DNA of 10,404 bases, from positions 1 through 10,404 of the forward strand of contig JAVEYH010000122.1 in the NCBI GenBank assembly GCA_034003585.1, given 5' to 3'. Every line of letters starts with the position of its first letter. Positions within the stretch are counted from its first letter, which is position 1. Position numbers and translations under genes: made by a program. Of the stretch, positions 7,380-10,404 are shown one piece after another. Under the pieces are notes generated by a model. That model was not told the DNA's origin. It was given only the letters and a program-made list of their open reading frames with translations, and did not search any database. Origin of the DNA: JAPXSY01 sp034003585 (GTDB lineage Bacteria; Verrucomicrobiota; Kiritimatiellia; RFP12; UBA1067).

Positions 7380-7424
7380 AAAAAGTTACCAATCCGTTTG
7401 CTCCCGCGCCCCCGCGGCCGTGTT

Positions 7425-7453
7425 TTGACGCGCGGGGTCCCGTTCGGTATGAT
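7425..7453 (+). promoter_or_regulatory. Sigma-70-type promoter for the double esterase gene
   Basis: TTGACG (7425-7430) and TATGAT (7448-7453) are separated by exactly 17 bases, and each box matches 5 of 6 consensus positions. The expected transcription start at about 7459-7461 falls on or next to the ATG at 7461, which would leave almost no 5' leader. No alternative gene start needs this promoter. Confidence 0.7.
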
Positions 7454-7460
7454 CGGGGAT

Positions 7461-9599
7461 ATGAAAACGGACAGAAGACTTCTTGCGGCGGCATTCGCCG
7501 TCCTCCTGGGCTGCGCGGTGTCGGGCGCGTATGAATTCAAGACCGAACGGGACATCCGGTATTCGGACGCCTCCGGCAAGTGCGTTCTGGATTTGAAATG
7601 GCCGGCGGAGGCGAAAGGGTTCGCGACGGTGGTCAATCTCCATGGCGGGGGGCTTACGGGGGGCGGGAGGCATTTCGCGCCTTGGCCGGAAGAGGCCAAG
7701 GACAAGGACCCCGTCGCGCATGTGGCGGTGCAGTACCGTCTGCTTCCGACGGACGGAAGCGGCGTGGTCCAACCTGCCGACTGCATTGCGGACGCGGCGG
7801 CGTCTGTCGCATGGACGCTGAAAAACATCGGAAAGTACGGCGGCGATCCCAAGAAGGTTTTCGTGACGGGAATCTCCGCGGGCGGGTATCTGACGGCGAT
7901 GGTCGGCCTGGACGCCAGGTGGATGGCGCCGCACGGTTTCAAACCGGGTGACCTCGCGGGCATCGTGCCGCTCACCGGGCAGATGACCAAGCATTTTAAT
8001 GTGCGGAAGATCGGCTTCCGGGACACCGATCCGCAATTCTTACCCAAGATCGACGAATGGGCGCCGCTCTTCCACGCCGGGGCAAAGGGTCTGCCGCCGG
8101 CGAGTTTCTGCACGGGCGGGCGGGACGTCGAGTGGAAGTGCCGCGTGGAGGAGAACGAGCTTCTCGCGGTGTCGCTCCGGAACTGCGGGTATCCGAAGAC
8201 CGAGTTCCACGAGACGGAAGGCGACCACGGCGGCGGCGTGGCGGAGTCGGTTTACTTCCTGCGCGACTTCGTGATGAAGACGGCGGACGCGGGCGGCGTG
8301 GCGCGGTTCGAGGACGGCGAACGGGTGGTGTTCTTCGGCGATTCGATCACGCACGACGGCGGGTATGTCCATTATCTCCAGCTTTTCCAGAACCTGCGCA
8401 ACCCCGGCTGCGGGACGAGGCTGCTGAACGGCGGGATCAGCGGCGATTCCGCGGGCGGCGGCGTGGCGCGCTGGGAGGACGACATCCTGCCGATGAAGCC
8501 AAGCCGCGTGTTCGTGATGTTCGGGATGAACGACGTCGGGCGCGATCAGTACGCGACGCCCGAGCCGGACGGGGCGCAGGCGAAAAGCCGGGCGGATGCG
8601 CTCGCGCGGTACGAAGCCAACCAGCGCGCGCTCGCGGAGAAAATTCCGGCCTCCGGCGTGAAAGCGGTGTTCGTCACGCCGTCGCCTTACGACCAATACA
8701 CGAATCCGGAAGAGAAGGGCAATCTGGCCGCGTGCAACGAGCCGGGGCTTTCGGCCTGCGCGGAAATCGTCCGGAAACTCGCGGCGGAAAAAAACTTTGG
8801 CACGGTTGATTTCCACGCGCCGATGACGCGGATGTTCCGGGACCATCCGGAACACCGCTTCTGCGGGGACCGCGTGCATCCCGGGCATGAGGGTCACCTC
8901 GTGATGGCGGCGCTCGTGCTCGACGCGATGCGCGTTTCCCCGGTGCTGGCGCGCGCCGTGATCGACGCCGCGAAGGGCGCGGCGGAGAAGGTCGGTTCGG
9001 GGCGCACGAAAAACGCCGTGCTGACGCGGGTCGCGGCGTCACCGAAGCGCGTCGCGTTCACGTACGCGCCGAAGGCGTTGCCGTTTCCGAAGTTGCCGGA
9101 GTATGTGAAAACCGAGGCCTTCTATCCGCTCACGGAGAAGCTGAACCGCGAGGAGATCGTTGTGAAGGGGCTGGAAGAAGGTGCCTACGCGCTCCGGTTC
9201 GACGGCGCGGAGGTCGGCAGGTTCACGGCAGCGGAATTCGCGAAGGGCGTGAACATCGCGCTTTTGGACACGCCGAACCAGAAGCGCGCCCTGGATGCCG
9301 CCAAGCCGCTGCGCGAACTGCAGGCGCTCGAGAGCCGCCTGCGCACGCATGCGCTCGTGTGCGGCCGGCTGCGTCAGGCGCAGGTCAATCCGGAAGACCG
9401 CGCCGCGGCGGACCGGTGGCTGGACGATTGGCTCGTGAAAAACGCGGCGGTGCGCTGGATCGGCGCGTACCGTTCCTGGGCGCAGACGTACCGGGACGTG
9501 CGGGAGGAGAAGCCCGCCCTCGACGCGCGCGCCGAGGACCTCCGCGAGCGGATCGCCTCCGCGCGCCCGGCGGTCTCGCGCGTGACCATCGAGAAATAA
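7461..9599 (+). CDS. Bifunctional esterase: alpha/beta-hydrolase fused to SGNH/GDSL hydrolase
   Basis: This 712-residue secreted protein joins two esterase domains. A Sec signal (KTDRR, apolar core, CAVSGA) precedes an alpha/beta-hydrolase of acetyl-esterase type. That domain has HGGG oxyanion-hole motif (about residues 57-60), nucleophile Ser139 in GISAGGY, Asp222 in GGRDVEW and His256 in EGDHGGG. From about 285 an SGNH hydrolase follows: Ser295 in FFGDSIT, Gly near 328 in GGISGDS, Asn357 in FGMNDVG, and Asp470 with His473 in GDRVHPGHEGH. Both triads look complete. The last 220 residues (YVKTEAFYPL, GLEEGAYALRFDG, then charged helices) form a C-terminal segment often seen after such SGNH domains. 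Removal of acetyl or other ester groups from polysaccharides is the likely role, but the substrate is inferred. Start 7461 is chosen for its signal peptide. ATG 7449 lies inside the -10 box, and upstream TTG 7398 precedes the promoter. The gene is expressed from its own promoter. Confidence 0.85.
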   Translation: MKTDRRLLAAAFAVLLGCAVSGAYEFKTERDIRYSDASGKCVLDLKWPAEAKGFATVVNLHGGGLTGGGRHFAPWPEEAKDKDPVAHVAVQYRLLPTDGSGVVQPADCIADAAASVAWTLKNIGKYGGDPKKVFVTGISAGGYLTAMVGLDARWMAPHGFKPGDLAGIVPLTGQMTKHFNVRKIGFRDTDPQFLPKIDEWAPLFHAGAKGLPPASFCTGGRDVEWKCRVEENELLAVSLRNCGYPKTEFHETEGDHGGGVAESVYFLRDFVMKTADAGGVARFEDGERVVFFGDSITHDGGYVHYLQLFQNLRNPGCGTRLLNGGISGDSAGGGVARWEDDILPMKPSRVFVMFGMNDVGRDQYATPEPDGAQAKSRADALARYEANQRALAEKIPASGVKAVFVTPSPYDQYTNPEEKGNLAACNEPGLSACAEIVRKLAAEKNFGTVDFHAPMTRMFRDHPEHRFCGDRVHPGHEGHLVMAALVLDAMRVSPVLARAVIDAAKGAAEKVGSGRTKNAVLTRVAASPKRVAFTYAPKALPFPKLPEYVKTEAFYPLTEKLNREEIVVKGLEEGAYALRFDGAEVGRFTAAEFAKGVNIALLDTPNQKRALDAAKPLRELQALESRLRTHALVCGRLRQAQVNPEDRAAADRWLDDWLVKNAAVRWIGAYRSWAQTYRDVREEKPALDARAEDLRERIASARPAVSRVTIEK

Positions 9600-9603
9600 G
9601 GCC

Positions 9604-9620
9604 GGAGAGCCTCTCCCTTT
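9604..9620 (+). terminator. Possible intrinsic terminator after the double esterase
   Basis: Four bases after the TAA, GGAGAG (9604-9609) and CTCTCC (9611-9616) form a short stem (5 bp with a GCC loop) followed by CTTT. Placement directly after the stop is right for a terminator, but the stem and T run are short. Confidence 0.4.
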
Positions 9621-9751
9621 GAGCACGCAGGAAGGCAACGACTGTCAGGAGGAGAGAAACTCCGCAGGCGGGAGCACGCGTACGCCCTGGAGAATTGGGA
9701 ATCGGTTGGTGGCCGGGGATGCGAGTTCCGTGCGTGTTTTGGGCGAAGCAC

Positions 9752-9779
9752 AGTCGGGAGCGCGGGCGTCCCCGCCCGC
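9752..9779 (+). repeat. REP-like inner arm, left
   Basis: This is one of two exact inverse 28-mers. Within it GCGGGCG (9762-9768) and CGCCCGC (9773-9779) form their own 7-bp hairpin with a TCCC loop, preceded by GTCGGGAGC. The arm can therefore fold alone or pair with the right arm. Confidence 0.85.
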
Positions 9780-9861
9780 CATGTGAAAGGCCGCGCGCGA
9801 GTCCGATGCGCGGTCTGGCTCTCAAGGAGCGACCGCTCAGCCTAATGAGGGAAACGCTGTT

Positions 9862-9889
9862 GCGGGCGGGGACGCCCGCGCTCCCGACT
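9862..9889 (-). repeat. REP-like inner arm, right (exact inverse of the left arm)
   Basis: This is the reverse complement of 9752-9779 over all 28 bases, with the same internal 7-bp hairpin (9862-9868 with 9873-9879). The 82-bp centre separates the two arms. The head-to-head pair arrangement is that of known paired REP units. Confidence 0.85.
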
Positions 9890-9973
9890 CGCCCGCTTCC
9901 CTTTTCACCAGAAACGCATGATCTTCGCGCATCCCCTGTCACCAACCGATTACGGAGAATTGCCCAAACGGAA

Positions 9974-10002
9974 TTGACTGTTCTCGCCCATACCCGTAAA
10001 CT
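9974..10002 (+). promoter_or_regulatory. Sigma-70-type promoter for the surface-protein gene
   Basis: TTGACT (9974-9979) and TAAACT (9997-10002) are 17 bases apart, matching 5 of 6 and 4 of 6 consensus positions. The expected start near 10009 would give a leader of about 88 bases before ATG 10097. The box begins 22 bp after the palindromic element ends. Confidence 0.6.
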
Positions 10003-10096
10003 GTTGTCTTAAGTGTAAAAACCGGTCTGGATATGCAAGCCGCCGGGTTGATTGGGTGTGGGCTCGGTTCGAGAAAGTGAAGTTCGATAGGAGAGC

Positions 10097-10404
10097 ATGA
10101 CCATGAGAAAAACAGGCTCATTCGGGAGAGGGTTTTTGTTCGGTCTTTTGGCAGTGGCCGCAGCGGGCGCGGTTTCCTGTTTCGCGGCGGACGGGACCTG
10201 GAACTGGGACACGTCGGAGGCCCTGAACGGGACGACGCCGACGAACATGGCGCTGTGGAGCACCTCCGCGAACTGGCTGGACAGCGCGCCGCCGGACGGG
10301 GATACGGCGGTCGCGTATCTTGTGCCGAGCAACCGCGCGACATCGATGGCTTCGTACGGCGAGCGGTACATCCGCGTGCCGGAAGGAGGCGTGGACATCG
10401 GCGA
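10097..10404 (+). CDS. N-terminus of a secreted surface protein, beta-strand-rich repeat type (partial)
   Basis: The frame is open from ATG 10097 to the window end (102 full codons), so the gene is cut by the window. Residues 1-31 form a Sec signal (MTMRKTGSFGRG, apolar core, SCFA before AD). A lipoprotein reading (AVSC) is weaker because the -3 residue is Ala. The mature start GTWNWDTSE, then LWSTSANWLDSAPPDGDTAVA, follows the pattern of proteins that begin with a Trp-rich "W.....NW......P..GDTA" motif. That motif is seen in autotransporter-associated or PEP-CTERM-type large surface proteins, which would suit an adhesin or glycan-binding role. Family assignment is inference from this short motif. 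TAGGAGAG (10088-10095) is the ribosome-binding site. It lies three bases from ATG 10097 and nine from the in-frame ATG 10103, so the true start may be 10103. Confidence 0.72.
   Translation, partial: MTMRKTGSFGRGFLFGLLAVAAAGAVSCFAADGTWNWDTSEALNGTTPTNMALWSTSANWLDSAPPDGDTAVAYLVPSNRATSMASYGERYIRVPEGGVDIG

Larger units (their letters stand above)
7001..7424. other. Repeat-rich intergenic region with no gene
   Basis: The region between the GH-A hydrolase stop and the next promoter has no convincing gene on either strand. Minus-strand open frames crossing it are Arg/Ser-rich low-complexity shadows of the repeats. It contains four distinct low-complexity blocks and one perfect hairpin, listed separately. 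A 7-bp inverted repeat, CTTGGGA (7038-7044) and TCCCAAG (7091-7097), brackets the first hexamer tract and could fold it into a stem. No clear intrinsic terminator for the upstream operon is visible: the GC-rich fold at 7007-7028 is not followed by a T run. Confidence 0.7.
9682..9960. repeat. Nested palindromic repeat element (REP/MITE-like)
   Basis: The left outer arm AATCGGTTGGTG (9700-9711), followed by GGGGATGCG (9715-9723), is mirrored by CGCATCCCC (9928-9936) and CACCAACCGATT (9940-9951). Inside lie perfect 28-bp inverted arms at 9752-9779 and 9862-9889. The centre (9780-9861) holds smaller folds, including CCGCGC/GCGCGG (9791-9796 with 9808-9813). There is no transposase or credible gene within it; the open frames across it are Arg/Pro-rich shadows. 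It looks like a non-autonomous element or clustered REP pair in the gap between the esterase and the surface-protein promoter. I associate GCGGGCG-TCCC-CGCCCGC words with dispersed repeats of Verrucomicrobiota-like genomes, but this is recall, not a search result. Confidence 0.8.

Noticed and set aside
7398..7460. An upstream TTG or ATG start for the double esterase
   Set aside because: The extra residues would precede the signal peptide, and the region is occupied by the -35 and -10 boxes.
6233..8113. A 626-residue minus-strand open frame crossing the intergenic repeats
   Set aside because: It overlaps two well-supported + strand genes, shows no recognisable motif and is Arg/Pro/Ser-rich where it crosses the repeats. 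It is a GC-rich shadow frame.
9385..10012. Open frames on both strands across the palindromic element
   Set aside because: They consist of Arg/Pro/Gly-rich translations of the repeat arms with no motif or ribosome-binding site.

Overview
The window is a GC-rich stretch of bacterial DNA with every recognisable gene on the + strand. Four things suggest a Gram-negative polysaccharide degrader of the PVC group (Verrucomicrobiota, Kiritimatiellota, Lentisphaerota or Planctomycetota): secreted carbohydrate-active enzymes (a lipoprotein beta-helix protein, a GH78 enzyme and a Tat-exported clan GH-A hydrolase), a fused double esterase, a surface protein of the beta-strand-rich type, and intergenic DNA full of degenerate short-period repeats and REP-like palindromes. 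No rRNA or marker gene is present, so this placement is an inference.

Layout. Positions 1-68 hold the 3' end of an upstream gene. Positions 103-7000 are a tightly packed three-gene transcription unit: a 1105-residue lipoprotein with a right-handed beta-helix of GH141 type and C-terminal carbohydrate-binding-like domains; an 834-residue GH78 alpha-L-rhamnosidase with the catalytic D/E/D motif at canonical spacing (ATGA overlap with the first gene); and a 358-residue GH5-like hydrolase with a twin-arginine signal (2-nt gap). Positions 7001-7460 are non-coding and hold two degenerate CG-centred hexamer tracts, a heptamer tract, a 28-nt pyrimidine run, a perfect hairpin and a very good sigma-70-type promoter. 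The promoter sits so close to the next ATG that the mRNA may be leaderless. Positions 7461-9599 encode a 712-residue fusion of an alpha/beta-hydrolase esterase and an SGNH esterase. Positions 9600-10096 hold a probable terminator, a nested palindromic element of about 260 bp (outer arms plus perfect 28-bp inner arms), and a second good promoter with an 88-nt leader. Positions 10097-10404 are the start of a secreted, probably large surface protein that runs out of the window.

Working together (inference): the beta-helix enzyme (fucosidase or xylanase type), the rhamnosidase and the endo-type GH-A hydrolase would dismantle a polysaccharide containing L-rhamnose and perhaps L-fucose, such as a rhamnogalacturonan-like or algal/mucilage glycan. 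The double esterase would remove acetyl or other ester decorations. This looks like a saccharolytic locus without SusC/D, regulator or transporter in view. I see no CRISPR array, tRNA, rRNA, transposase, phage gene or defence system. The least explained material is in the intergenic repeats and the promoter-start overlap at 7448-7461.
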